Positions 8,173 to 16,239 of a DNA stretch of 64,000 nt are shown here, one piece after another. The first letter of the stretch is position 1; every line of letters begins with the position of its first letter. The stretch covers positions 1 through 64,000 of the forward strand of contig NZ_VAHM01000009.1 in assembly GCF_005796185.1 (NCBI RefSeq), in the 5' to 3' direction. The position numbers were made by a program, and so were the translations under genes. The notes below the pieces were generated by a model, which was given only the letters and a program-made list of their open reading frames with translations, made no database searches and was not told the DNA's origin. The stretch comes from Pseudarthrobacter sp. NamB4. GTDB taxonomy: Bacteria > Actinomycetota > Actinomycetes > Actinomycetales > Micrococcaceae.

Positions 8173-9387
8173 GTGCTGAAGATCGGGTTGACGGGCGGTA
8201 TTGCCTCAGGGAAGTCAGTGGTTGCCTCGCGATTGAAGGAACGTGGGGCAGTGCTGGTGGATGCTGACGCCCTTGCACGTGAGGTTGTGGAGCCAGGTAC
8301 GGAGGGACTGACCCGCATCGTGGCGGAGTTCGGCAAAGATGTCCTCGCCGGCGGCGGCCGGCTGGACCGGCCCAAGCTCGGTTCGCTGGTATTCGGTGAT
8401 CCGGCCCGGCTCGCCGTGCTGAACGGGATCGTCCACCCATTGGTCCGTGCCCGCGCCGCGGCCATCACCTCAGCGGCACCCGCCGACGCCGTGGTGGTCC
8501 AGGACATCCCCCTGCTGGTCGAAACCGGCCAGGGCAGCAGCTTCCATCTGGTGCTGGTGGTGGACGCCCCGGAGGACACCAGGCTCCAGCGGATGCTGGA
8601 ACACCGGGGGATGACCGCTGAAGCTGCCCGTTCCCGTATTGCAGCCCAGGCCACACGGGAAGACCGGCTCGCGGCGGCCGATATCGTCCTGGACAACTCC
8701 GGCAACATCCAGCACCTGCTGGAGCAGGTGGACCGGCTGTGGGACGACCGGCTGGTGCCCTTCGCCCGCAACCTCGCGGCAGGGACGCGCGCGGCGCGGA
8801 GCGGCGGCCCTGTGCTGGAGCCGCACCGCGCAGACTGGGCGCGGCAGGCAGTTAGAATCTCGGCACGGTTGACGACGGCGGGTTCCGGGCTCATCCTGGC
8901 CGTGGACCACATCGGTTCCACCTCCGTCTCCGGGCTGCCTGCGAAGGACGTCGTTGACCTGCAGGTCGCGGTGCCGGACCTCGAAGCCGCGGACAGGCTC
9001 GCACCGCTCCTGGCCGCCGCAGGCTTTCCGGGGATACGGGGAATCGAATCGGACACTCCAAAACCCAACGCGCCTGATCCAACCGAGTGGCAGAAGCGGT
9101 TCCACGCCAATGCCGACCCAGGCCGTCCGGTCAACATCCACGTCCGCGTTGCCGGCTCTCCCGGCTGGCGCTATGCCCTGATGTTCCGGGACTGGCTGCG
9201 GGACAACCCGTCCGCGCTGGGGCTCTACGCAGCGCACAAGGCAGAGCTTGCTGCGCGCTTTTCCGGTTCGGCCGGCACCAGGGAGTATGCGGAGGCCAAG
9301 GAACCCTGGTTCAACGATGTTGCCTGGCCGCAGATGTCCGCCTGGGCCCGGGAAACCGGGTGGGCGCCGCCGTCGTACGAATCCTGA
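8173..9387 (+). CDS. coaE: Dephospho-CoA kinase fused to a GrpB-like domain
   Basis: A 404-residue two-domain protein. Residues 1 to about 205 are dephospho-CoA kinase, the last step of coenzyme A synthesis (ATP-dependent 3'-phosphorylation), with P-loop GGIASGKS (8-15), DADALAREV and IPLLVETG. Residues from about 215 to the end are a GrpB/UPF0157 domain of the nucleotidyltransferase fold, recognised by DHIGSTSVSGLPAKDVVDLQV and FRDWLRDNP. The same fusion is known in Mycobacterium (Rv1631), where the C-terminal part is thought to assist folding or regulation. GTG 8173 is fixed by the -10 spacing and by the conserved LKIGLTGG N-terminus. Confidence 0.95.
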   Translation: MLKIGLTGGIASGKSVVASRLKERGAVLVDADALAREVVEPGTEGLTRIVAEFGKDVLAGGGRLDRPKLGSLVFGDPARLAVLNGIVHPLVRARAAAITSAAPADAVVVQDIPLLVETGQGSSFHLVLVVDAPEDTRLQRMLEHRGMTAEAARSRIAAQATREDRLAAADIVLDNSGNIQHLLEQVDRLWDDRLVPFARNLAAGTRAARSGGPVLEPHRADWARQAVRISARLTTAGSGLILAVDHIGSTSVSGLPAKDVVDLQVAVPDLEAADRLAPLLAAAGFPGIRGIESDTPKPNAPDPTEWQKRFHANADPGRPVNIHVRVAGSPGWRYALMFRDWLRDNPSALGLYAAHKAELAARFSGSAGTREYAEAKEPWFNDVAWPQMSAWARETGWAPPSYES

Positions 9388-9453
9388 AACCGCCAAAATA
9401 CGGCTGCTGTTCGCCCATAACGGACTGGACCGTTCAGTGTCGGTGCCCGGTTG

Positions 9454-9459
9454 TAGATT
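9454..9459 (+). promoter_or_regulatory. -10 element of uvrB (leaderless type)
   Basis: TAGATT ends six bases before ATG 9466. No LexA-like box was recognised in the 78 bases between coaE and uvrB. Confidence 0.5.
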
Positions 9460-9465
9460 AGATCC

Positions 9466-11562
9466 ATGAGCCTTGCGCAGGAGATCAACCGTGTTGTAGC
9501 GCCCTTCGAGGTCATCAGCGAATTCAAGCCCGCGGGCGATCAGCCGGCAGCCATCGCGGAACTTACGGAGCGCATCAGGAATGGCGAGAAGGACGTGGTG
9601 TTGCTCGGCGCCACCGGTACCGGTAAAAGCGCCACCACGGCCTGGCTGATCGAACAGGTCCAGCGCCCCACCCTGGTTATGGTCCAGAACAAGACCCTGG
9701 CGGCGCAGCTCGCGAATGAGTTCCGTGAACTGCTGCCCAACAACGCGGTGGAATACTTCGTCTCCTACTACGACTACTATCAGCCGGAAGCCTACGTGGC
9801 GCAGACGGACACCTTCATCGAAAAGGATTCCTCCATCAACGAGGAAGTTGAAAGGCTCCGCCACTCTGCCACCAACGCTCTGTTGACCCGTCGGGACGTC
9901 GTCGTCGTCGCTACCGTGTCCTGTATCTACGGCCTGGGCACGCCGGAGGAATACATCGCAGGTATGGTCACGCTCCGCAAGGGGGCGGAGATGAACCGTG
10001 ACGACCTCCTCAGGAAATTTGTGTCCATGCAGTACGCGCGCAATGACATGGACTTCCACCGGGGTACCTTCCGTGTCCGCGGCGACACTGTCGAGATCAT
10101 CCCGATGTACGAGGAACTGGCTATCCGCATCGAGTTCTTCGGTGACGAGATTGAGAACATCCAGACCCTCCACCCGCTGACCGGAGAGGTGATCCGGGAC
10201 GAAGAGGAGATGTACGTCTTCCCGGCATCCCACTACGTCGCCGGGCCCGAGCGCATGTCCCGGGCCATCAAACGGATCGAGGACGAGCTTGCCGACCGGC
10301 TGAAGGTACTCGAGGGTCAGAACAAGCTGGTTGAGGCTCAGCGGCTCCGGATGCGGACCAACTATGATCTCGAAATGATGCAGCAAATGGGCTTTTGCAA
10401 CGGCATCGAGAACTACTCCTCGCACATCGACGGCCGCGCACCCGGAACAGCTCCGCACTGCCTCCTCGACTACTTCCCGGATGATTTCCTGCTGGTGGTG
10501 GACGAGTCCCACGTGACCATCCCCCAGATCGGCGCGATGTACGAAGGCGATATGTCCCGCAAGCGGAACCTGGTGGATTTCGGCTTCCGCCTGCCCTCGG
10601 CCATGGACAACAGGCCGCTCAAATGGGACGAATTCCTCCAACGCATTGGCCAGACTGTCTACCTGTCCGCCACCCCGGGCAAGTATGAACTGGGCAAGGC
10701 TGACGGCTTCGTCCAGCAGATCATCCGGCCCACCGGCCTTATTGACCCCGAGGTGGTGGTGAAGCCCACCAAGGGCCAGATCGACGACCTGCTGGGCGAG
10801 ATCAAGATTCGCACGGCAAAGAACGAGCGCATCCTGGTCACTACCCTCACCAAGCGGATGGCGGAGGACCTCACGGACTACCTCCTCGGACACGGCATCA
10901 AGGTGGAGTACCTGCACTCGGACGTGGACACCCTCAGGCGGGTGGAACTGCTGCGTGAACTCAGGATGGGTAAGTTCGACGTCCTGGTCGGCATCAACCT
11001 GCTCCGTGAGGGTTTGGACCTGCCCGAAGTGTCGCTGGTCAGCATTTTGGACGCAGACAAGGAAGGTTTCCTGCGGTCCTCCACGTCGCTGATTCAGACC
11101 ATCGGCCGTGCAGCCCGTAACGTCTCCGGGCAGGTGCACATGTACGCGGACCGCATCACAGACTCCATGGCGCAGGCCATCGATGAAACAAACCGCCGCA
11201 GGGCCATCCAGGTTGCCTACAACAGGGAACACGGCGTGGATCCGCAGCCCCTGCGGAAAAAGATTGCCGATATCACGGACCAATTGGCCAAGGAAGACGC
11301 CGACACCCAGGAGCTGCTCAACAACAACCGGCTGGCCAAGGGAGGCAAGCGGAAAGCCGCGGCCAAGGGTGCCGCCCAGGTGCGGGCGGACGGCCTTGCA
11401 GCAGCGCCGGCCGAGGACCTGGTGGGGCTGATCGAACAGTTGACGGAGCAGATGCACGGTGCCGCAGCCGAACTGCAGTTCGAAGTTGCAGCCCGGATCC
11501 GGGACGAAGTCAGCGAGCTGAAGAAGGAACTGCGGCAGATGCAGGCAGCCGGGCACGCCTGA
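9466..11562 (+). CDS. uvrB: Excinuclease ABC subunit UvrB
   Basis: A 698-residue damage-verification helicase of nucleotide excision repair. Walker A GATGTGKS is at residues 48-55. The beta-hairpin that clamps the damaged strand reads [17 protein letters not shown]. Motif DESH, the YLSATPG segment, [22 protein letters not shown] and QTIGRAARN give the complete superfamily 2 helicase core. The C-terminal UVR motif (about residues 650-690, [15 protein letters not shown]) contacts UvrA and UvrC. Length is typical. uvrA and uvrC are in this same window but in separate transcription units. Confidence 0.98.
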   Translation: MSLAQEINRVVAPFEVISEFKPAGDQPAAIAELTERIRNGEKDVVLLGATGTGKSATTAWLIEQVQRPTLVMVQNKTLAAQLANEFRELLPNNAVEYFVSYYDYYQPEAYVAQTDTFIEKDSSINEEVERLRHSATNALLTRRDVVVVATVSCIYGLGTPEEYIAGMVTLRKGAEMNRDDLLRKFVSMQYARNDMDFHRGTFRVRGDTVEIIPMYEELAIRIEFFGDEIENIQTLHPLTGEVIRDEEEMYVFPASHYVAGPERMSRAIKRIEDELADRLKVLEGQNKLVEAQRLRMRTNYDLEMMQQMGFCNGIENYSSHIDGRAPGTAPHCLLDYFPDDFLLVVDESHVTIPQIGAMYEGDMSRKRNLVDFGFRLPSAMDNRPLKWDEFLQRIGQTVYLSATPGKYELGKADGFVQQIIRPTGLIDPEVVVKPTKGQIDDLLGEIKIRTAKNERILVTTLTKRMAEDLTDYLLGHGIKVEYLHSDVDTLRRVELLRELRMGKFDVLVGINLLREGLDLPEVSLVSILDADKEGFLRSSTSLIQTIGRAARNVSGQVHMYADRITDSMAQAIDETNRRRAIQVAYNREHGVDPQPLRKKIADITDQLAKEDADTQELLNNNRLAKGGKRKAAAKGAAQVRADGLAAAPAEDLVGLIEQLTEQMHGAAAELQFEVAARIRDEVSELKKELRQMQAAGHA

Positions 11563-11602
11563 CACAAACGCAGCCGGGGACAGCCCGGCCGGCCGCCTGC
11601 GG

Positions 11603-11608
11603 TACAGT
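11603..11608 (+). promoter_or_regulatory. -10 element upstream of the terC riboswitch
   Basis: TACAGT lies so that transcription would start near 11615, just before the first pairing strand of the aptamer. No convincing -35 was seen. Confidence 0.4.
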
Positions 11609-11617
11609 TAAGGTCAC

Positions 11618-11731
11618 GTAGGGGAGTATCCCAAGCGCTACGATCGTCAACACGCAGGGCATGGATGCCCGGCCGGGCGTAGCGGGCCGCCGTTTCAGCA
11701 CCAAGTGCGCAGGCAGGCCGGAGAGACTTAC
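11618..11731 (+). promoter_or_regulatory. Probable yybP-ykoY (Mn2+) riboswitch upstream of terC
   Basis: The leader has the two conserved ends of the yybP-ykoY motif. The 5' end is GTAGG (11618-11622) followed by GGAGTAT. The 3' end is GGAGAGAC followed by TTAC. GTAGG can pair with CTTAC (11727-11731) as P1, in the same register as known members. Inside are a perfect 7-bp helix CGCTACG/CGTAGCG (11636-11642 with 11678-11684) and a GGGCAT/ATGCCC hairpin (11657-11670). Known yybP-ykoY RNAs sense Mn2+ and often precede TerC/Alx genes, as here. No intrinsic terminator follows, so control is probably at translation. Confidence 0.75.
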
Positions 11732-11764
11732 ACCGCATCTCTGTACCCTGCGAAAGGCTACCCT

Positions 11765-12793
11765 GTGCTCGAATTGCCCGTGTGGTTCGAAGTCGGCTCT
11801 TTTGTCGTCCTCGGCCTTATCCTCCTGATCGACCTTCTCCTGGTGGTCCGCAGGCCCCACGAACCCTCCATGAAGGAAGCCGGCCTCTGGGTAGCGTTCT
11901 ACGTCAGCCTTGCGCTGGTGTTCGCCGGAGCCATGTTCGCTTTCACCGGCCCGGAATACGGCGGCCAGTTCGTTGCCGGCTGGGTCACCGAATACAGCCT
12001 CAGCATCGACAACCTGTTCGTCTTCATCATCATCATGGCCCGCTTCTCGGTGCCCCGGAAGTACCAGCAGGAAGTGCTGATGGTGGGTATCATCATCGCG
12101 CTGATCCTGCGCGGCATCTTCATCCTGCTGGGCGCCATCGTGATCGAGCAGTTCAGCTGGGTGTTCTACATCTTTGGAGCGTTCCTCCTGTGGACGGCCT
12201 GGAAGCAGGCCCAGGACGAGGGTGAAGACGAGGAAGACCGTGAGAACCCGCTGATCGCCAAGATCCGCAAGGTTATCCCCATGTCGGAGAAGTTCGACGG
12301 CGGCAAGCTGCGCACCACGGTGAACGGCAAAAAGGTCTTCACCCCCATGCTGATCGTGTTCATCACCATCGGCCTCACGGACCTGCTGTTCGCCGTCGAC
12401 TCCATTCCCGCGATCTTCGGCCTCACCCAGAGCCCCTTCATCGTGTTCACGGCCAACCTGTTCGCCCTGATGGGCCTGCGCCAGCTGTACTTCCTGCTGG
12501 GCGGCCTCATGAACCGCCTGATCTACCTGAAGCACGCGCTGTCCTTCATCCTCGCCTTCATCGGCGTCAAGCTGGTCCTGCACGCGATGCACGTGAACGA
12601 GCTTCCGTTCATCAACGGCGGGCAGCACATCGAATGGGCTCCCGAAATCCCCACGTTCGTGTCCCTGGCCGTCATCGTCGGCACCATCGTCATCGCGGTG
12701 ATCGCCAGCCTGGTCAGCTCCAAGGCCAAGGAAGCGCACCTGGATCCGCGGCTTGAGGAAGACGTGCGGCGAAGCCACAGCGACGTCGAGTAA
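11765..12793 (+). CDS. TerC-family integral membrane protein (Alx-like, probable Mn2+ exporter)
   Basis: A 342-residue multi-pass membrane protein of the TerC/Alx family. Core motifs are EYSLSIDNLFVFIIIMARF, RGIFILLGAIVIEQFSWVFYIFG and GLTDLLFAVDSIPAIFG; the conserved acidic residues in SIDN and AVDS are proposed metal ligands. About eight or nine transmembrane helices are visible, with an acidic cytoplasmic loop (DEGEDEEDREN) in the middle. Relatives such as Alx and MeeF/MeeY handle manganese. The riboswitch upstream supports a manganese role here, which is inference. I chose GTG 11765 (VLELPVWFEV) because GAAAGG lies at a good distance upstream. Confidence 0.9.
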   Translation: MLELPVWFEVGSFVVLGLILLIDLLLVVRRPHEPSMKEAGLWVAFYVSLALVFAGAMFAFTGPEYGGQFVAGWVTEYSLSIDNLFVFIIIMARFSVPRKYQQEVLMVGIIIALILRGIFILLGAIVIEQFSWVFYIFGAFLLWTAWKQAQDEGEDEEDRENPLIAKIRKVIPMSEKFDGGKLRTTVNGKKVFTPMLIVFITIGLTDLLFAVDSIPAIFGLTQSPFIVFTANLFALMGLRQLYFLLGGLMNRLIYLKHALSFILAFIGVKLVLHAMHVNELPFINGGQHIEWAPEIPTFVSLAVIVGTIVIAVIASLVSSKAKEAHLDPRLEEDVRRSHSDVE

Positions 12794-12820
12794 GCGTCTC
12801 CTTTCCTTCAGTTCCGGGAT

Positions 12821-12849
12821 AACCCGGCCGTCCTGCGGCCGGGTTTTTC
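12821..12849 (+). terminator. Rho-independent terminator of terC
   Basis: A 10-bp perfect stem (12821-12830 with 12836-12845) is followed by a run of T. Confidence 0.9.
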
Positions 12850-12911
12850 CGTTTAAAGTCGGTTCTCCAAGCCCGCAAAAAGTGGCTCTGTAGGTGCGGC
12901 GGGACCGGGAC

Positions 12912-12917
12912 TATGCT
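12912..12917 (+). promoter_or_regulatory. -10 element of MFS gene (leaderless type)
   Basis: TATGCT ends six bases before ATG 12924. Confidence 0.5.
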
Positions 12918-12923
12918 CGGAGC

Positions 12924-14363
12924 ATGGCTTCCGCCCTGACACCGGAACAACCCGCCCTGCCTTCGGAACAAGGAGTGCGCCGCGTGCAGCGCCGCACCGT
13001 GGTGCTGCTGAGCGCAGCCCAGGTATTCGGCGGAATCGGCACCGGTGCCACCGTCTCGATCGGGTCTATCCTTGCCGTGGAACTGTCGGGTTCCAGCGCC
13101 TGGGCCGGCGCCGTCGCCACCGTTATGACACTGGGCGCCGCGCTGGCAGCGTTGCCCCTCGCCTCGCTGGCAGACCGCCGCGGCCGCCGCGCCGGCCAGG
13201 TCACCGGACTCGCCGCCGCCCTGGCGGGTGCCGTGCTGATGGTGCTCGCAGTGGTTTCCGGCCTTTTCATCCTCCTGGTGCTGGGGGCCGCCGGCATCGG
13301 CGTGGGCACCGCAGCCAGCCTCCAGGCCCGCTTCGCCGCCGTCGACCTTGCCGACGCGGAACACCGCGGCAGGGCACTGTCCGCCGTCGTGTGGGCCGTG
13401 ACTGTTGGGGCGGTGGCCGGGCCCAACCTCATCCAGCCGGGGACCGCCGTCGGCGAAGCCCTCGGTCTTCCGCCCGTAGCGGGGCCCTTCGTGATCGCGG
13501 GGGCGGGGCTCCTCGTGGCGAACGTCCTGCTGTTCGCCGGGCTGCGGCCGGACCCACTGCTGCTGGCCAGGGAAATCGCCTTCCGGGAGGCAGGCGGAGG
13601 CGCGCAGGGCAAGGAACAGGTGTTGGCGGCGGTGCAGGGGCACGGCAGCAAAGGGACAGCCACCAGCGGGCCGGCCAGAACCCCGGGACAGGCAGTTGGA
13701 CCAGTGAAGCGCGGCGGCGGCTCACTGGTCCGTGGGCTGCGCGCGATCCGCGGCTCCCGGACAGCGCTTCTGGCGGTGGCCGCCGTCGTCGGAGCGCATG
13801 CGGTGATGGTGGGTGTGATGTCCATGACTCCCCTCCATCTGCAGGAACTGGTGGAGGGCCCCGGTGCCGGCCATGCCGGCCACACTGCGTCCGGTGATGT
13901 GCTGGTGATCATCGGATTCACCATTTCCCTGCACATCGCCGGGATGTTTGCCTTGTCGCCGGTCATGGGCTGGCTGACCGACAAAGCGGGCAGGGCCCAG
14001 ACAATCATGATCGGCTTCACCCTCCTGATCACAGCCGTGGCAGTGGCCGGGTTCGGCGAGTCGTCCACGGGTGCGGTCGCGGTGGGGCTGGTCCTGCTGG
14101 GCCTCGGCTGGTCGGCCGCCACGGTGTCCGGTTCCACCCTGCTGGCCGAAAGCGTGGGGCAGGAGTCCCGTGTGGTGGTGCAGGGCGTCTCGGACATGCT
14201 GATGGGGGCCGCCGGTGCGGTGGGCGGGGCCGTCTCAGGCCTGGTCCTCAGCTGGTTCGGCTACCTGGGACTGAACCTGCTGGGCGGCGTGGTGGGCGCA
14301 GCGGTCCTCGCCGCTGCCTTCCTCACCGTCATGGCACGGCGGCGCCAGTCAGCGGCCGCCTGA
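12924..14363 (+). CDS. Major facilitator superfamily transporter
   Basis: A 479-residue protein with about twelve transmembrane segments and a long cytoplasmic middle loop (about residues 215-265, rich in Gly, Gln and Lys). The first half has the MFS loop 2-3 motif ASLADRRGRRAGQ; the second half has the equivalent VMGWLTDKAGRAQ. Overall it resembles drug/metabolite exporters of the YajR/Bmr-like class. The substrate is unknown. ATG 12924 is supported by the -10 spacing; the upstream in-frame start at 12894 lies before that element. It converges with, and overlaps by 15 bases, the hydrolase on the other strand. Confidence 0.88.
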   Translation: MASALTPEQPALPSEQGVRRVQRRTVVLLSAAQVFGGIGTGATVSIGSILAVELSGSSAWAGAVATVMTLGAALAALPLASLADRRGRRAGQVTGLAAALAGAVLMVLAVVSGLFILLVLGAAGIGVGTAASLQARFAAVDLADAEHRGRALSAVVWAVTVGAVAGPNLIQPGTAVGEALGLPPVAGPFVIAGAGLLVANVLLFAGLRPDPLLLAREIAFREAGGGAQGKEQVLAAVQGHGSKGTATSGPARTPGQAVGPVKRGGGSLVRGLRAIRGSRTALLAVAAVVGAHAVMVGVMSMTPLHLQELVEGPGAGHAGHTASGDVLVIIGFTISLHIAGMFALSPVMGWLTDKAGRAQTIMIGFTLLITAVAVAGFGESSTGAVAVGLVLLGLGWSAATVSGSTLLAESVGQESRVVVQGVSDMLMGAAGAVGGAVSGLVLSWFGYLGLNLLGGVVGAAVLAAAFLTVMARRRQSAAA

Positions 14364-15692
14364 CCGGACCATCCCCAGGAGCCGGCCGAATATGCCTTCG
14401 CCGTCATCCGCGATGCCGTCATGGTGGAAGTCGGCGGTCTCCCAGACCTGGAGTCCGCGGACTGCGGATGCTGTCTCAAGGGATAGCTTGCGGTCCACAT
14501 AGATGTCGTTGGAGTAGATGGCGGCAGCCACAGGAACGGTATTGGCGGCCAGCCGGTGGGGGTCGTAGAGCGGCCGCCAGTCCTCTTTGGCAGCCAGCAG
14601 CCCTGCCACCTCCTTCAGGGGCCGAAGCGCCGGATCCTGCTCGAAGTACCAGGGATAGACCATCTCACCTGTCAGCAGCAGCGGTTCCGCATCCGGCCGG
14701 AATTCGGGGTACTCGTCCAGCACACGCCAGGCGGACCACCCGGTGGCCTGTCCCTGCCCGTAGATGGATTCGTGCATCAGGGCGTAAAGCGGGTTGGCAC
14801 GGCGCGACACGATGCCCTGCACCTGGTCCAGGAACACATCGGAGAGCCTCGCGCCGCCGTCGGCTTCAGTGAAGGCGTCCTCCAGCAGGTAGTGCAGGCT
14901 GTCCACCCTGGTGTTTCCGCCCAGGTAGGCACCCAGCATCTGGAAGCGCTCCACAGTGAGGGGGCCGCCGTCGGGCAGGAATTCAGGCGTGCTCCGCAGG
15001 TGCCGGGCAATGCGTTCAACCGTGGCACGGTCTTCCGGATACCAGCCGAAGTACTCGGCGTTCCGGGCGGCCACCCGCTGGAACGTGGCCCGGTAGACGT
15101 CGTCCGCGGGGCCGGACAGGGGTGGGAGGCCACCGGTTACCAGGACCTCGCGCAGGCCCTCGGGGGCGAACGACAGGTAGGTCAGCGCGCAGAAGCCGCC
15201 GTAGCTTTGGCCGTACACAGTCCAGGGCCCGGAGCCAAGCGCGTCCCGGATGAGCTCGGCGTCGGCCACGATGGAATCGGCGCGGAAGTGCGCCAGGTAG
15301 GCGGCCTGGCTGCCGGCCGGCCCGCGCAGCGGCAGGGTGTTGCGGTCTATCGGTGACGACAGGCCGGTGCCCCGCTGGTCCAGCATCAGGATACGGAAGT
15401 CCCTCGCAGCGGCTTTGCTCCAGCCGCCCAGCGAGCCAAGCCTGTTGCCGCGCCCGCCCGGGCCGCCCTGAAGGAACAGCAGCCAGGGAAGCTGCGCAGC
15501 CTTCTCCTCACTGTGCGCCGCCGAAACGTACTCCCGGGCAAAAACAGTAATGGTCTCGCCAGAGGGCACGGAGTGGTCCAGCGGGACCGTGAAGACATGC
15601 TCGGCGGTGCGCATGCCCCGGAACTCGTGCCTGGCCCTGATTTCGTGCGGCGCCCCGACCCTTGCTCCGGCCGGCAGGCCTGACTTAGCCAT
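14349..15692 (-). CDS. Proline iminopeptidase-like alpha/beta hydrolase (S33 family)
   Basis: A 447-residue alpha/beta hydrolase. The oxyanion region is LLFLQGGPGGRGNR (HGGPG-like in this family), the nucleophile elbow is GQSYGGF with Ser163, and LDQRGTGLS is also typical of peptidase family S33. Length matches the longer actinobacterial prolyl aminopeptidases. It would remove N-terminal proline from peptides in the cytosol; no signal peptide is visible. The gene overlaps the preceding acetyltransferase by eight bases (ATGGCTAA), so the two are translationally coupled. ATG 15692 is chosen because the frame upstream lies inside that gene. Confidence 0.88.
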   Translation of the reverse strand: MAKSGLPAGARVGAPHEIRARHEFRGMRTAEHVFTVPLDHSVPSGETITVFAREYVSAAHSEEKAAQLPWLLFLQGGPGGRGNRLGSLGGWSKAAARDFRILMLDQRGTGLSSPIDRNTLPLRGPAGSQAAYLAHFRADSIVADAELIRDALGSGPWTVYGQSYGGFCALTYLSFAPEGLREVLVTGGLPPLSGPADDVYRATFQRVAARNAEYFGWYPEDRATVERIARHLRSTPEFLPDGGPLTVERFQMLGAYLGGNTRVDSLHYLLEDAFTEADGGARLSDVFLDQVQGIVSRRANPLYALMHESIYGQGQATGWSAWRVLDEYPEFRPDAEPLLLTGEMVYPWYFEQDPALRPLKEVAGLLAAKEDWRPLYDPHRLAANTVPVAAAIYSNDIYVDRKLSLETASAVRGLQVWETADFHHDGIADDGEGIFGRLLGMVRSGGR

Positions 15693-16200
15693 TGGCAACG
15701 GCGGGCACGGCGCTGCCGGACCTATCGCTGCCAAACGCGGTAAGGGCCTCGCCGGTGAGCCGGAAGGTGGACCAGCCGTCCATTGCCCTGGCGCCCACGC
15801 GGCGGTAGAAGTTGATGGATGGTTCGTTCCAGTCAAGGACGCTCCACTCCACCCTGGCGTAGCCGTTTTCCAGGGCGATTGCGGCCAGGTGCTGGAGCAG
15901 GGCCTTTCCGTGCCCTTCGCCGCGGGCCTCCGGGCTGACGTACAGGTCCTCAAGGTAAATCCCGTGCACGCCTTCCCACGTGGAATAGTTCAGGAACCAC
16001 AAAGCGAACCCTTGGACTTCCCCTGCCCCGTTTTCCGCCATCGCAGCGAACACCCGCGGGTTATCCCCGAACAGCACCTGCTGCAGCATTTCCGGAGTGT
16101 TCCGGACGGCGTCCGGTTCTTTCTCGTAGTGCGCCAGTTCGTGGATCATCCGAAGGATTGCGGGGACGTCATGGGGGGTTGCGGGGCGGATTACACTCAT
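15685..16200 (-). CDS. GNAT acetyltransferase, diamine/spermidine acetyltransferase type
   Basis: A 171-residue GNAT. The sequence resembles spermidine/spermine or thialysine N-acetyltransferases of the SAT1/SAT2 group: LAHYEKEPDAV near the N-terminus, GFALWFLNYSTWEG, GIYLEDLYVSPEARGEGHGKALL (acetyl-CoA loop, about residues 80-102) and VEWSVLDWNEPSINFYRRVGA. It probably acetylates a small primary amine. TAAGCT ends six bases before ATG 16200, again a leaderless layout. It leads an operon with the iminopeptidase-like gene. Confidence 0.88.
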   Translation of the reverse strand: MSVIRPATPHDVPAILRMIHELAHYEKEPDAVRNTPEMLQQVLFGDNPRVFAAMAENGAGEVQGFALWFLNYSTWEGVHGIYLEDLYVSPEARGEGHGKALLQHLAAIALENGYARVEWSVLDWNEPSINFYRRVGARAMDGWSTFRLTGEALTAFGSDRSGSAVPAVANG

Positions 16201-16206
16201 TGTTCG

Positions 16207-16212
16207 AGCTTA
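16207..16212 (-). promoter_or_regulatory. -10 element of the GNAT gene (leaderless type)
   Basis: TAAGCT on the minus strand ends six bases before ATG 16200. Confidence 0.5.
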
Positions 16213-16239
16213 CCGGGCGACCCCCGGCCAGGGGACGGT

